Numbered from the stretch's first letter, positions 1 to 7,411 are shown. The stretch: 64,000 nucleotides of DNA from Vreelandella hamiltonii (GCF_014651775.1 NZ_BMXN01000016.1:779-64778); one strand, 5' to 3'. The notes: generated by a model not told the origin, from the sequence alone. Made by a program: numbers and translations.

Positions 1-912
1 CGCCGGGTCCCGAAAGGCCTGCATCCAGCGCTGCAGGTGGCGCAGCAGCAGGATGCTGGCCTTGGGCTGCTGGCGGCCCACCCGGGTGACCATGTGGGCC
101 TGGGAGCGCTGAAACAGCGGGTCGTCGACCGGGCGTGCGACAAGGCTGCCGATGTCCAGGTCGTGGGCGACCGCAAACGCCGGTAGCAGCGTCACCCCCA
201 TGCCGCTGCGCACGTATTGCGCCAGGATCACCATCGAGTTGGTGTTCATGGTCATGCGCGGAGCAAGGCGGGCCTGTTGAAACGCCTGGTCGACCATCTG
301 GCGCACGCCATGGGTGGTGTCCCACATGGCCATGGGCTGGGTGCTGAGCTGAGCCAGGGTGAGCGGGTGGGGCTGCTCGGCCAAGGGGTGATGCGGCGAC
401 AGAATGGCCATCAACGGCTGCGGGCTGGAGGCCCAGAAGCGCAGCTGCGGATGGGTACGCTCGTGGAACATCAGCCCGATATGGCTTTGATCCTCGACAA
501 TCGCATCGATGATGCCGGACGTGCCCGCGATATGGATATCCAGCTGGATGCCCGCATAGCGCTGGGTGAATTCATGCAGGGGAGAAGCCACCAGGTCGCT
601 GACGAAGCCTTCGCCCACGGTGAGGGAAATCGTTCCGGTTTCCAGGCGCTGGTAGGCTTCGAGGGACGTGATGAAGCTTTCGTCGAGGGCGCTGCGCCGC
701 TCGCAGTACTCCAGCAGCATCTCGCCGACGGGCGTGGGGCGTATGCCGCCGCGCTGGCGTTCCATCAGCGTTGCCCCCAGCGCTTCTTCCAGCAGGGCAA
801 TCTGTCGGCTGACGGCGGAAGGGGCAATGTTGAGCCGCGACGCAGCTCGGCGCACCGAGCCTGATTCAAGCGTCACGCGAAAGTAGGCCAATCGCTGATG
901 AGGGATATCCAT
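1..912 (-). CDS. LysR-family transcriptional regulator (C-terminus beyond window edge)
   Basis: The frame read from an ATG at 912 down to position 1 is open for 304 codons with no stop, so the 3' end lies outside the window. The N-terminus (residues about 3-62) is a LysR winged helix-turn-helix, with RLNIAPSAVSRQIALLEEALG as the recognition segment followed by a short linker. The rest is a periplasmic-binding-protein-like effector domain that reads through SGMGVTLLPAFA, the conserved late strand of LysR co-inducer domains. LysR proteins activate or repress nearby genes in response to a small ligand; the likely target is off the left edge and the effector is unknown. Long open frames on the opposite strand here are shadows. 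Confidence 0.88.
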   Translation of the reverse strand, partial: MDIPHQRLAYFRVTLESGSVRRAASRLNIAPSAVSRQIALLEEALGATLMERQRGGIRPTPVGEMLLEYCERRSALDESFITSLEAYQRLETGTISLTVGEGFVSDLVASPLHEFTQRYAGIQLDIHIAGTSGIIDAIVEDQSHIGLMFHERTHPQLRFWASSPQPLMAILSPHHPLAEQPHPLTLAQLSTQPMAMWDTTHGVRQMVDQAFQQARLAPRMTMNTNSMVILAQYVRSGMGVTLLPAFAVAHDLDIGSLVARPVDDPLFQRSQAHMVTRVGRQQPKASILLLRHLQRWMQAFRDPA

Positions 913-958
913 CGCCTGGTACTACCTCGCGTGACGAAAATGCGCCCAGCTTGAAGGG

Positions 959-1315
959 CTACAAGTATCTGAGCAGCTTTTGCAGCTTGTTCATGTCGGC
1001 AGAGTCGCCGACGAGGCGCACGTCACCCGCCACCATGCCATCCAGAAATGCCTGTTGCGTCGGCTTTCTGAGGATGCGCAGGGCGGCTTCCTGGTCGCGA
1101 AAGCGCAGCTCCAGGTCCAGGTCGACGGGCAGGCCTTTACCGGACGTGATGCGTTTGGGGGTCATCCGGTAGTGGCGTGCCGTGCTCAAATCTTCTGTGG
1201 CAATGCCCCAGTCCAGGCCGCGCATGCGTTCCAACTGCTCACGAAAGCGCGGCTTGCGGCGCAGGGCGCGCTTGAGCATGAAGCTCAAGAGCCACAGCGT
1301 CAGCGAAAGCTTCAT
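959..1315 (-). CDS. SCP2-like small protein, coupled to HU
   Basis: A 118-residue protein. Its ATG shares a base with the TAA stop of the HU gene (TAATG at 1317-1313), so it is probably translationally coupled to HU. The N-terminal 15 residues are hydrophobic (MKLSLTLWLLSFML) and may anchor or export it. The rest is basic and reads like the end of an SCP2 sterol-carrier fold: alternating strands, then GDVRLVGDSADMNKLQKLL, similar to the tail of SCP2/UbiJ-type domains. That assignment is from sequence feel, not a search. The function is unknown; the fixed position behind HU is the main clue. Confidence 0.6.
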   Translation of the reverse strand: MKLSLTLWLLSFMLKRALRRKPRFREQLERMRGLDWGIATEDLSTARHYRMTPKRITSGKGLPVDLDLELRFRDQEAALRILRKPTQQAFLDGMVAGDVRLVGDSADMNKLQKLLRYL

Positions 1316-1587
1316 TAGGAAACGGCGTCCTTGAGCGCTTTGCCTGGCTTGAACGCCACGTTCTTGCTGGCCGGAATCTGCAGCGGTGCGCCGGTCTGCG
1401 GGTTCTTGCCGGTACGGGCGGCGCGTTCACGTACGGTGAAGGTGCCAAAGCCAATCAGTGTGACGTCTTCGCCTTTGGCCACGCTGTTGGTGATTTCGTC
1501 CAGAATGACATTCAGGACCTGGCCTGCCTTGTCCTTGGACAGGTCAGCACTCTCGGCGATGGCAGCGGCGAGTTCAGGTTTGCGCAT
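1315..1587 (-). CDS. HU family DNA-binding protein
   Basis: A 90-residue protein of standard HU length: MRKPELAAAIAESADLSK at the N-terminus, the signature GFGTFTVRERAAR, and the beta-arm tip GKNPQTG with its intercalating proline. HU bends and compacts DNA as a dimer and assists replication, recombination and regulation. An upstream in-frame codon at 1620 would add 11 residues, but the ATG at 1587 has a purine-rich AAGGGAGA segment just upstream and gives the canonical N-terminus, so I chose it. The gene is followed by an overlapping small gene and lies downstream of a divergently oriented ubiquinone/Pho block. Confidence 0.95.
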   Translation of the reverse strand: MRKPELAAAIAESADLSKDKAGQVLNVILDEITNSVAKGEDVTLIGFGTFTVRERAARTGKNPQTGAPLQIPASKNVAFKPGKALKDAVS

Positions 1588-1679
1588 GAAGGAATCTCCC
1601 TTGTGAAAAACAAACGTCAATGTTGTTGGTAACCCACCCCGGCAGGGCTTATTCAGCCTAGTCGTGAATGCGGCGAAAA

Positions 1680-2864
1680 TCAGCCTAGCAGGGCAGGTAC
1701 AGCTCTGGAAAGCTCCACTTTCCTTCTCACGCAGCCCCCTGTCAACGCAAAACCAATCAAACGACCGTCTTTATCTTCCGCCAGCGCCGTCAAATCCTGC
1801 CCATGACCCTCCACTCGCCAGTGCTGCGGTGTGCTCACTGGTGGGTAGGCCACCACCGGGAGCAGGGGCGTTTTGACGATGATCGGCCAGGCGCCGAAGC
1901 TCACCGGGGTGGGTGAGCCGCCCAGCGTGGCCGCCAGCGCTTTGGCACTGACTTGCAGCGGCTGGACGTACATGGCGTTCACGCCGTCGATGCAGGCCAC
2001 GTCGCCCAATGCGTACACGTTCGGCTGGCGGGTGCGAAGCAGCCGGTCCACCTCGATACCGCGGGCGCTGACCTCGAGTCCGGCGGCCTCGGCCAGCGCC
2101 GTGCGGGGCGCAAGGCCCGTGGCCAGCAGGACGATGTCCACCGTATGGCGCTCACCGCCGTCGAGCTGCAGTACCAGGTCGCGGTCGGCATTCAGGGATA
2201 GACTGTCCAGCGTGCGTCCAAGCGCCAGTTGCATGTCCGCCGTTCGAAAGGTTTCGGCCAGGGCGTGGCCCAGCGGCTCGGGCAGCAGGCGCGGCAGCAG
2301 GGTGCTCTCTGGTGCCACCAGGGTGACATGGTGGCCGCCCGCATGGAGGTCGTTGGCGAATTCGCAGCCCACCAGGCCCGCGCCAATGATCGCCACTCGG
2401 CTTGGCTGGGCGAGCGCTGCATGCAGTCGGCGGTAGTCGTCCAGGTCGTTGACCGTGAAGCAGCGCCCTTCCAGCGCATCGGGTATCTGGAACGGCGTGC
2501 GCGGGGCCGCGCCGGTGGCGAGCACCAGGTTCTCGTAGCGGAGCAGGGTGCCGTTGCCCAGGCGCAGCATCTGGTGTTCCACCACCAGTTCGACGACTTG
2601 CGTGTGGGCCATGACCTGGGCATTCAGTTCGTCGGCGAGCGCTTCTGCGCTGCGCTGCGCCAGCTTTTCGGGGCTCAACCGCTTGGCGAAGCCCGTGGAC
2701 AGCAGCGGTTTGCTGTACTCTTCGCCACGGTCGGCGCTGACCAGCGCGATGGTGCGAGAATCTCCCTGGCGGCGCAGCGCTCGCGCCAGGCCAATACCGG
2801 CCATGCCAGTGCCGACAATGACCAGCTCGGCATGTGGGGATTCGCTCAAGTGTGAATCGGGCAT
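1680..2864 (-). CDS. FAD-dependent oxidoreductase, rubredoxin--NAD(+) reductase type
   Basis: A 394-residue two-dinucleotide-binding flavoprotein. The first Rossmann motif IVGTGMAGIGLAR binds FAD near the N-terminus, the second VAIIGAGLVGCEFA binds NAD(P)H mid-protein, and the FAD-closing motif NVYALGDVA lies about three quarters along. Length and layout fit rubredoxin reductases of the Pseudomonas AlkT/RubB type, which pass electrons from NADH to rubredoxin. In Pseudomonas this gene also sits beside ubiC-ubiA-phoB-phoR, supporting orthology. No rubredoxin gene lies next to it here. I took the ATG at 2864; a TTG 12 codons upstream has no ribosome site. It is divergent from ubiC. Confidence 0.82.
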   Translation of the reverse strand: MPDSHLSESPHAELVIVGTGMAGIGLARALRRQGDSRTIALVSADRGEEYSKPLLSTGFAKRLSPEKLAQRSAEALADELNAQVMAHTQVVELVVEHQMLRLGNGTLLRYENLVLATGAAPRTPFQIPDALEGRCFTVNDLDDYRRLHAALAQPSRVAIIGAGLVGCEFANDLHAGGHHVTLVAPESTLLPRLLPEPLGHALAETFRTADMQLALGRTLDSLSLNADRDLVLQLDGGERHTVDIVLLATGLAPRTALAEAAGLEVSARGIEVDRLLRTRQPNVYALGDVACIDGVNAMYVQPLQVSAKALAATLGGSPTPVSFGAWPIIVKTPLLPVVAYPPVSTPQHWRVEGHGQDLTALAEDKDGRLIGFALTGGCVRRKVELSRAVPALLG

Positions 2865-2951
2865 ATCGTTATCCGGGGGTAAGGAACAAAAGCCTGCCAA
2901 GCCATCATGTTACACTAGCCTTCTTTCCAATTGACTGCTCTGGAGGCTCAG

Positions 2952-3524
2952 GTGACGCTCGTTGAGTTGCCACGCCCTGCGTTTTCGCTACCCCCCCACT
3001 GGCGGCCGGTTGCCGCTGCGCGGCCTGCCATGAGTGCGGCCTGGTGGCAGTGGGTGGCCTCGACCGACTCCCTGACGGCGCGCCTGATGGCGGCCGGAGC
3101 GCCGGGCCAGTTCCGCGTACGCCTGCTGCGCCAGACCATTGGCCTGCCGTTCCAGGACGAAGCCATGGCGCTGGGCATCGCTCCACGTCGCCACGCCTGG
3201 CTACGCGAGGTGGCGCTGTGCATCGACGGCACGCCCTGGGTGGTGGCGCGATCGGTGGCACCGCTGGAGCAGCTGCAGGGCAAAGGCCTGGGGGCCTTGG
3301 GCGAGCGTTCGCTGGGCAGCTGGTTGTTTCAGCAGCCGGACCTGGTGCGCGGGCCGTTACAGGCCACGGCGTCGCTCCCGCGCTTCACGGCGTATGGTAC
3401 ACCCGACAAGGGGCGTAGCCCGTGGGGGCGTCGCTCGGTCTTTCAGCACGCGGGGCTGTCGCTGCTGGTTCAGGAGTATTTTTTATCGACCATGGCCGAT
3501 GCGCTGAGCCTGCCCTCGCGCTAG
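2952..3524 (+). CDS. ubiC: chorismate lyase
   Basis: Predicted to remove pyruvate from chorismate to give 4-hydroxybenzoate, the first committed step of ubiquinone synthesis, in the cytosol. The GTG start at 2952 has a perfect GGAGG five bases upstream; the TTG seven codons earlier has none. That gives 190 residues, a little longer than the E. coli enzyme. Family features include the [17 protein letters not shown] segment, the [19 protein letters not shown] core strand pair, the conserved SLGSWLF, and a C-terminal [19 protein letters not shown] containing the active-site glutamate region. It is followed 31 bases later by ubiA, which uses its product, so the pair is an operon. Confidence 0.92.
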   Translation: MTLVELPRPAFSLPPHWRPVAAARPAMSAAWWQWVASTDSLTARLMAAGAPGQFRVRLLRQTIGLPFQDEAMALGIAPRRHAWLREVALCIDGTPWVVARSVAPLEQLQGKGLGALGERSLGSWLFQQPDLVRGPLQATASLPRFTAYGTPDKGRSPWGRRSVFQHAGLSLLVQEYFLSTMADALSLPSR

Positions 3525-3555
3525 GCTATCCTGGAGTTTCTTTCACGAGGTAAGC

Positions 3556-4452
3556 ATGAGCATGGACCGTTCTCTGTTGCGGCCAACGGGTTGGGCCCGG
3601 CTGGCAGACTTTCTTCAGCTGATGCGCCTGGATCGGCCCATTGGTACCTGGCTGCTCATGTGGCCGACGCTCTGGGCGCTGTGGGTGGCTGCAGAAGGGG
3701 TGCCGGGCCGCTCCGTGCTGATCATCTTCATTGCCGGTGTCTACGTGATGCGGGCTGCGGGCTGCGTGGTGAACGACTATGCCGACCGCCATGTGGATGG
3801 CCACGTCAAGCGTACTCGCCAGCGCCCCATGGCCACGGGACGCATCAGCGAAACCGAAGCCCAGCTGCTGTTCGTGGCGCTGGTCGCCGCTGCCTTCATT
3901 CTGGTGCTGCTGACCAACTGGTTCACCGTGCTGCTGTCGGTGGGCGGCGTGCTGCTGGCTTTCGTGTATCCGTTCATGAAGCGCTACACCCACTTCCCGC
4001 AGGTGGTGCTGGGCGCGGCCTTTTCCTGGGCCATTCCCATGGCGTTTGGCGCGGTATTGGGCAACGTGCCTCTGGAAGCCTGGCTGCTGTTCAGTGCCAA
4101 CCTGCTGTGGACCGTTGCCTATGACACCCAGTACGCCATGGTCGACCGTGACGATGATCTGAAAATCGGCATCAAGTCGACCGCCGTGCTGTTTGGCCGT
4201 GCTGACCGCTTGATCATCGGGCTGCTGCAGGCAAGCGTGCTGGCCCTGCTGAGCTGGGTCGCGCTGCGCGTCGGGCTGGGGGGCTTTTTCTGGCTGGGGT
4301 TGCTGGGCATGGCGGCGACGTTCGTGTACCAGCAGTGGCTGATCGTCGGGCGCGATCGTGACCGCTGTTTTCAGGCCTTCCTGAACAACCACTGGTCGGG
4401 TCTGCTGGTCTTTGCAGGTATTGCCTTGAGCTGGTGGCCGATGGCGGGCTAA
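3556..4452 (+). CDS. ubiA: 4-hydroxybenzoate polyprenyltransferase
   Basis: A 298-residue membrane prenyltransferase that attaches the polyprenyl tail to 4-hydroxybenzoate. Both Asp-rich Mg2+-diphosphate motifs are present: NDYADRHVD at about residues 75-83 and [13 protein letters not shown] at about 190-202. The remainder is eight or nine hydrophobic helices, as expected for UbiA. ATG is preceded by a GAGGTAAGC ribosome site. It lies directly downstream of ubiC and 96 bases upstream of phoB, from which it is separated by a Pho box, so phoBR probably has its own promoter although read-through is possible. Confidence 0.96.
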   Translation: MSMDRSLLRPTGWARLADFLQLMRLDRPIGTWLLMWPTLWALWVAAEGVPGRSVLIIFIAGVYVMRAAGCVVNDYADRHVDGHVKRTRQRPMATGRISETEAQLLFVALVAAAFILVLLTNWFTVLLSVGGVLLAFVYPFMKRYTHFPQVVLGAAFSWAIPMAFGAVLGNVPLEAWLLFSANLLWTVAYDTQYAMVDRDDDLKIGIKSTAVLFGRADRLIIGLLQASVLALLSWVALRVGLGGFFWLGLLGMAATFVYQQWLIVGRDRDRCFQAFLNNHWSGLLVFAGIALSWWPMAG

Positions 4453-4461
4453 ATTGATTGT

Positions 4462-4479
4462 GTGTCATGGAACTGTCAT
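4462..4479 (+). promoter_or_regulatory. Pho box upstream of phoB
   Basis: TGTCAT occurs at 4463-4468 and again at 4474-4479, exactly 11 bases apart; the second copy reads CTGTCAT in full. Two 7-mers of CTGTCAT type at an 11-base repeat are the PhoB binding consensus. The box lies 70 bases upstream of the phoB ATG in the ubiA-phoB gap, which implies PhoB autoactivation under phosphate starvation. A further TGTCAT at 4507-4512 is out of phase and may be chance. Confidence 0.85.
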
Positions 4480-4548
4480 CAAGTCATGGTGTTATCGTCA
4501 CACACATGTCATTGAACTTTCCTGTATAGAGCACCGTGAGGCCCTGGA

Positions 4549-5238
4549 ATGACCGCCAAGACCGTACTGATCGTCGATGATGAGGCGCCTATCCGCGAAA
4601 TGATCGCCGTGGCGCTGGAAATGGCTGACTATCGCGTGCTTGAAGCGGACAACGCCCAGGATGCCCACGCCATGGTCGTCGACCACCAGCCTGACCTGCT
4701 GCTGCTGGACTGGATGATGCCGGGCACCAGCGGCATCGAGCTGGCCCGTCGGTTGAAGCGCGAAGAAGCCACTGCCGAGCTGCCGATCATCATGCTGACG
4801 GCCAAGGGCGAAGAGGACAACAAGATCCAGGGCCTGGAAGCGGGTGCCGACGACTATATCACCAAGCCCTTTTCCCCCCGTGAGCTGGTGGCCCGCCTGA
4901 AGGCCGTGCTGCGCCGGGCCACGCCGCGTGGCGTGGAAGACCCCATCGAAATCAATGGCCTGCTGTTGGACCCTGTGAGCCACCGGGTCAGCGCCCATGG
5001 CAAGGCGCTGGAAATGGGGCCTACCGAGTATCGTCTGCTGCAGTTTTTCATGACCCATCAGGAGCGCGCCTACACGCGCAGCCAATTGCTTGACCAGGTA
5101 TGGGGTGGCAACGTCTACGTGGAAGAGCGCACGGTGGACGTGCATATTCGTCGTCTTCGCAAAGCGCTGGGCGAGCCTCATCAAAATCTGATTCAAACGG
5201 TGCGCGGTACTGGGTACCGGTTCTCTGCGCGAGTGTAA
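4549..5238 (+). CDS. phoB: phosphate regulon response regulator PhoB
   Basis: A 229-residue OmpR-class response regulator. The receiver domain has the acidic pair in VDDEAPIR, the phosphoacceptor Asp in [10 protein letters not shown], and the switch residues in MLTAKGEE and ITKPFSP. A short linker leads to a C-terminal winged helix with [12 protein letters not shown], the recognition segment [24 protein letters not shown] and RGTGYRFS. When phosphorylated by PhoR it binds Pho boxes to activate phosphate uptake genes. A Pho box precedes it, and candidate targets in this window include its own promoter and pstC. phoR starts two bases after its stop. Confidence 0.97.
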   Translation: MTAKTVLIVDDEAPIREMIAVALEMADYRVLEADNAQDAHAMVVDHQPDLLLLDWMMPGTSGIELARRLKREEATAELPIIMLTAKGEEDNKIQGLEAGADDYITKPFSPRELVARLKAVLRRATPRGVEDPIEINGLLLDPVSHRVSAHGKALEMGPTEYRLLQFFMTHQERAYTRSQLLDQVWGGNVYVEERTVDVHIRRLRKALGEPHQNLIQTVRGTGYRFSARV

Positions 5239-5240
5239 GC

Positions 5241-6536
5241 GTGCGCCTGTGGAGCCGTGAGATCTGGCGCATCATCTGGCTGGCCCTGTTGGGCCTCTGC
5301 CTGGGATGGCTGGTGGATTACCCTGGCGCCGGGCTGGCGGCGGGGCTGCTGTTTTGTCTGGTCTATCATCTGCGCCAGTTTCGGGCGCTTTTCCTTTGGC
5401 TGACCCTTCACCCCCACGATGAGCCCCCGGCGGCCAAGGGCATGTGGGGGGAGCTGTTCGACCGCCTCTATCGCTACCAGAAAAGCCAGCGCATTACCCA
5501 AAGTCGTTTGCGGGCGACGCTGGCGAGAATTCAGGAGTCCTCCGAAGCCATGCGCGATAGCGTGGTGATGCTGGACCGACACGGCGACCTGGAGTGGTGG
5601 AACAGCGCGGCCACCGACATGCTGGGGCTGCAAACCGCCCACGACCGTGGCCAGCACATCACCAACCTGCTGCGCGATCCTCGCTTCATCAGCTACTTCA
5701 ATGCCCGCGATTACAGTGAGCCGCTGACGCTGACCTCGCCGATCGACGAGCGGCGTATCCTCCAGTATCAGATCACTCTGTACGGTGATGACGAGCGCCT
5801 GGTCATGGCCCGTGATATCACGCGCTTGCATCGCCTGGAGCAGATGCGGCGTGACTTCGTCGCCAACGTCTCCCATGAGTTGCGCACTCCGCTGACCGTG
5901 CTGTCGGGCTATCTGGAAACCTACGGCGACCTCAAGGAGCTGTTGCCTCCCCGCCTGGGCAAAGGGATCGTACAGATGGAGGAGCAGACGCGACGGATGC
6001 AGAATCTGGTCAACGACCTGCTGCTGCTGTCACGGCTGGAAATCGACCAGGGAGGCGATGATCACCAGACGCTGGCCGTAGGCCCCATGCTCGACAGCAT
6101 TCGCCGAGACGCTCTGGCGCTCTCCAGGCAGCAGCACAGTGTGCAGGTTATTCTGGAGAGCGACGCTGGGTTGATCGGCAGCGAGCAGGAGCTGCGCAGC
6201 GCCATTTCCAATCTGGCCTTCAATGCCGTGCGCTATACCCCGGAAGGCAGCCAGATCACTCTGCGCTGGTCGGTGACCGCCAATGGCAGCGGGTGTATCG
6301 AGGTCGAGGACGATGGCGATGGCATTGATCCGGTGCATATCCCCCGCCTGACCGAGCGCTTCTACCGAGTGGATAAAGGGCGCAGTACGGCAACAGGAGG
6401 GACGGGGCTGGGCCTGGCCATCGTGAAGCACGTGCTGCTGCGCCACGAGGCACAGCTCAATGTAGAGTCACATCCTGGCGAGGGGGCATCCTTTCGCTGT
6501 GTCTTCCCTGCCAAGCGAGTCAGCGGCCCGGCTTGA
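5241..6536 (+). CDS. phoR: phosphate regulon sensor histidine kinase PhoR
   Basis: A 431-residue membrane kinase. The GTG at 5241 lies two bases after the phoB stop and gives the expected short cytoplasmic start followed by two hydrophobic segments (about residues 8-50); the longer in-frame extension runs back through phoB and is not credible. A PAS domain (about 80-195) precedes the dimerisation H-box FVANVSHELRTPL with the phosphoacceptor His, then the catalytic domain with DDGDGI and GTGLGLAIVKH. PhoR senses phosphate through the Pst-PhoU complex rather than a large periplasmic domain, consistent with the small periplasmic loop here. Confidence 0.95.
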   Translation: MRLWSREIWRIIWLALLGLCLGWLVDYPGAGLAAGLLFCLVYHLRQFRALFLWLTLHPHDEPPAAKGMWGELFDRLYRYQKSQRITQSRLRATLARIQESSEAMRDSVVMLDRHGDLEWWNSAATDMLGLQTAHDRGQHITNLLRDPRFISYFNARDYSEPLTLTSPIDERRILQYQITLYGDDERLVMARDITRLHRLEQMRRDFVANVSHELRTPLTVLSGYLETYGDLKELLPPRLGKGIVQMEEQTRRMQNLVNDLLLLSRLEIDQGGDDHQTLAVGPMLDSIRRDALALSRQQHSVQVILESDAGLIGSEQELRSAISNLAFNAVRYTPEGSQITLRWSVTANGSGCIEVEDDGDGIDPVHIPRLTERFYRVDKGRSTATGGTGLGLAIVKHVLLRHEAQLNVESHPGEGASFRCVFPAKRVSGPA

Positions 6537-6596
6537 GGGCTCGATGACGCTTTGCGTTCCTCCTTACCCCTTTTCTGCACAACCCCTGTATAAGTG

Positions 6597-6609
6597 TGCC
6601 ATATTGGCA
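6597..6609. promoter_or_regulatory. dyad TGCCA-N3-TGGCA, possible activator site
   Basis: Perfect 5-base inverted repeat with a TAT spacer, about 145 bases upstream of the sigma-54-type promoter. Distance and symmetry suit an enhancer-binding protein, but I cannot match it to a specific regulator. Confidence 0.4.
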
Positions 6610-6622
6610 TAGAACTCTGGTC

Positions 6623-6639
6623 ACACATCACTCATGTGT
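6623..6639. promoter_or_regulatory. dyad ACACAT-N5-ATGTGT, possible activator site
   Basis: Perfect 6-base arms around a 5-base centre, about 115 bases upstream of the sigma-54-type promoter and upstream of the IHF-type site. It is the best candidate for an upstream activating sequence; the cognate protein is not identifiable. Confidence 0.45.
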
Positions 6640-6708
6640 CATTTTTAACCACTTCAAAGGGGTGGTCATGCCCCCCCTGAGCCCATGCTTTATATCATTC
6701 TTATTTTT

Positions 6709-6721
6709 TAAATTGTTGATA
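6709..6721 (-). promoter_or_regulatory. IHF consensus site
   Basis: On the minus strand the 13 bases read TATCAACAATTTA, matching WATCAANNNNTTR at every fixed position. It is embedded in an A/T block and lies about 32 bases upstream of the sigma-54-type -24 element, which is where IHF usually bends DNA between enhancer and promoter. AT-rich sequence raises the chance of a fortuitous match. Confidence 0.6.
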
Positions 6722-6751
6722 ATAAATAATTTTTTTATTTTTTGGCATGCA

Positions 6752-6767
6752 TGGCACAACATATGCA
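6752..6767 (+). promoter_or_regulatory. sigma-54-type promoter
   Basis: TGGCAC at 6752-6757 and ATGCA at 6763-6767 place the invariant GG (6753-6754) and GC (6765-6766) exactly ten bases apart, matching TGGCAC-N5-TTGC with one mismatch. Transcription would start near 6778 and read into the gene at 6864 and on to the terminator at 7383-7411. Confidence 0.6.
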
Positions 6768-6863
6768 ATATTCTAGGCAAGGAAGATTACCGCAGGAACT
6801 GGTAAGACATGAAGTCACTCTTCCTTAACTATGCGGTATCAACAGCGATCGAGGAGGCGGAAT

Positions 6864-7175
6864 ATGATGTCCAAGGAACTACTCAAGAAAGCTGGTATTT
6901 TAGGTGTTTCTTTCGGCCTGATGGCAAGCCCACTGGCTTTTGCAGACACCACGGATCACTCATCCATCGACCAGAATCAGGATGTAACCGTCGAAGATGA
7001 GCCCATGAACACACAGTCTGGCACGGCCGAGCCCGGCAGCTATGACACCGAAGACCTGACGACGGATCACGGCACACAAGGCCCCGACGTCGTGGATGAG
7101 CCGGACTCCACCAACATGAGTGGTGGTGCCGAGTACACCCCAGAAGACGTAGTTGAAGAAAACAGCGGTAGCTAA
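6864..7175 (+). CDS. small acidic exported protein of unknown function
   Basis: A 103-residue protein I do not recognise. The signal peptide is clear: MMSKELLKKAG, a hydrophobic core, and a LAFA-DTT type cleavage site near residue 29. The mature part of about 75 residues is very rich in Asp, Glu, Thr, Ser and Gly, almost free of basic residues, has no cysteine, and looks intrinsically disordered; such acidity suits a periplasmic protein of a halophile. GAGGAGG lies six bases before the first of two consecutive ATGs. Two GGA motifs overlap this ribosome site, so CsrA-type control is possible. A sigma-54-type promoter precedes it and a structured Csr-type RNA follows within 60 bases. Confidence 0.75.
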   Translation: MMSKELLKKAGILGVSFGLMASPLAFADTTDHSSIDQNQDVTVEDEPMNTQSGTAEPGSYDTEDLTTDHGTQGPDVVDEPDSTNMSGGAEYTPEDVVEENSGS

Positions 7176-7209
7176 GTAACAATTCTTTGCAAAGCTGAAA
7201 AAAACTCTT

Positions 7210-7411
7210 ACGCTTAGGATTGAGCAAATAAGGGGCAAGGATGTCCCATAGCAAGGATGCTCATCGATTCACGGATGAATCAGAAAACGGTCAAGACACT
7301 GGTCAGGGTAAATTCCAAGGTTGGAGTCCCGCAAACGGATAGGAAGCCAGCAGTCAGTATCGTTCACAAGTAAGAGTGGTCGAGACCCCGCCTAGCGGGG
7401 TCTAATTTTTT
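7210..7411 (+). ncRNA. candidate Csr/Rsm-sequestering small RNA (CsrB/RsmZ type)
   Basis: About 200 bases containing seven GGA motifs (first bases at 7217, 7239, 7255, 7273, 7323, 7337 and 7342). Three successive hairpins expose a hexaloop of the ANGGAT kind: GGGGC-AAGGAT-GTCCC (7232-7247), AGC-AAGGAT-GCT (7250-7261) and GATTC-ACGGAT-GAATC (7266-7281). A NGGA hexaloop on a short stem is the preferred CsrA/RsmE target, and clusters ending in an intrinsic terminator define CsrB/RsmZ RNAs. The 5' end is uncertain: TTGCAA (7187) and TACGCT (7210), 17 bases apart, could be a weak promoter of its own, or it may be the 3' UTR of the upstream gene. I saw no GacA-type TGTAAG-N6-CTTACA box. Confidence 0.7.
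7383..7411 (+). terminator. intrinsic terminator of the Csr-type RNA
   Basis: A perfect 9-base stem AGACCCCGC / GCGGGGTCT around a CTA loop, followed by AA and six T. It ends plus-strand transcription 41 bases before the convergent cysZ stop. Confidence 0.93.

Larger units (their letters stand above)
6537..6863 (+). other. 327-nt regulatory region between phoR and the small exported protein
   Basis: No credible gene. From left to right it holds a TGCCA-TAT-TGGCA dyad (6597-6609), an ACACAT-N5-ATGTGT dyad (6623-6639), an A+T-rich block (about 6690-6745, strikingly unlike the surrounding GC-rich DNA) containing an IHF-consensus site (6709-6721), a GG-N10-GC sigma-54-type promoter (6752-6767), and a leader of roughly 85 bases with several GGA motifs ending in a strong ribosome site. 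The spacing resembles enhancer, bend and promoter at a sigma-54 gene. No terminator for phoR is obvious. Confidence 0.7.

Noticed and set aside
217-864. 215-codon plus-strand frame
   Set aside because: It is the antisense shadow of the LysR gene, which has a recognisable helix-turn-helix and effector domain. The plus-strand product has no family features.
3526-4392. 288-codon minus-strand frame over ubiA
   Set aside because: Product is rich in Gln and His with no domain, as expected of the complement of a high-GC membrane-protein gene; ubiA motifs are clear.
6713-6735. Fur box in the A/T-rich island before the small exported protein
   Set aside because: GATAAT-like hexamers occur, but they overlap the IHF match and poly-A/T sequence, where such matches are expected by chance.
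6809-7000. Overlapping plus-strand frame starting in the leader of the small exported protein
   Set aside because: It is out of frame with the better-supported gene, has a weaker ribosome site and no protein-like character; a regulatory leader peptide is conceivable but unsupported.
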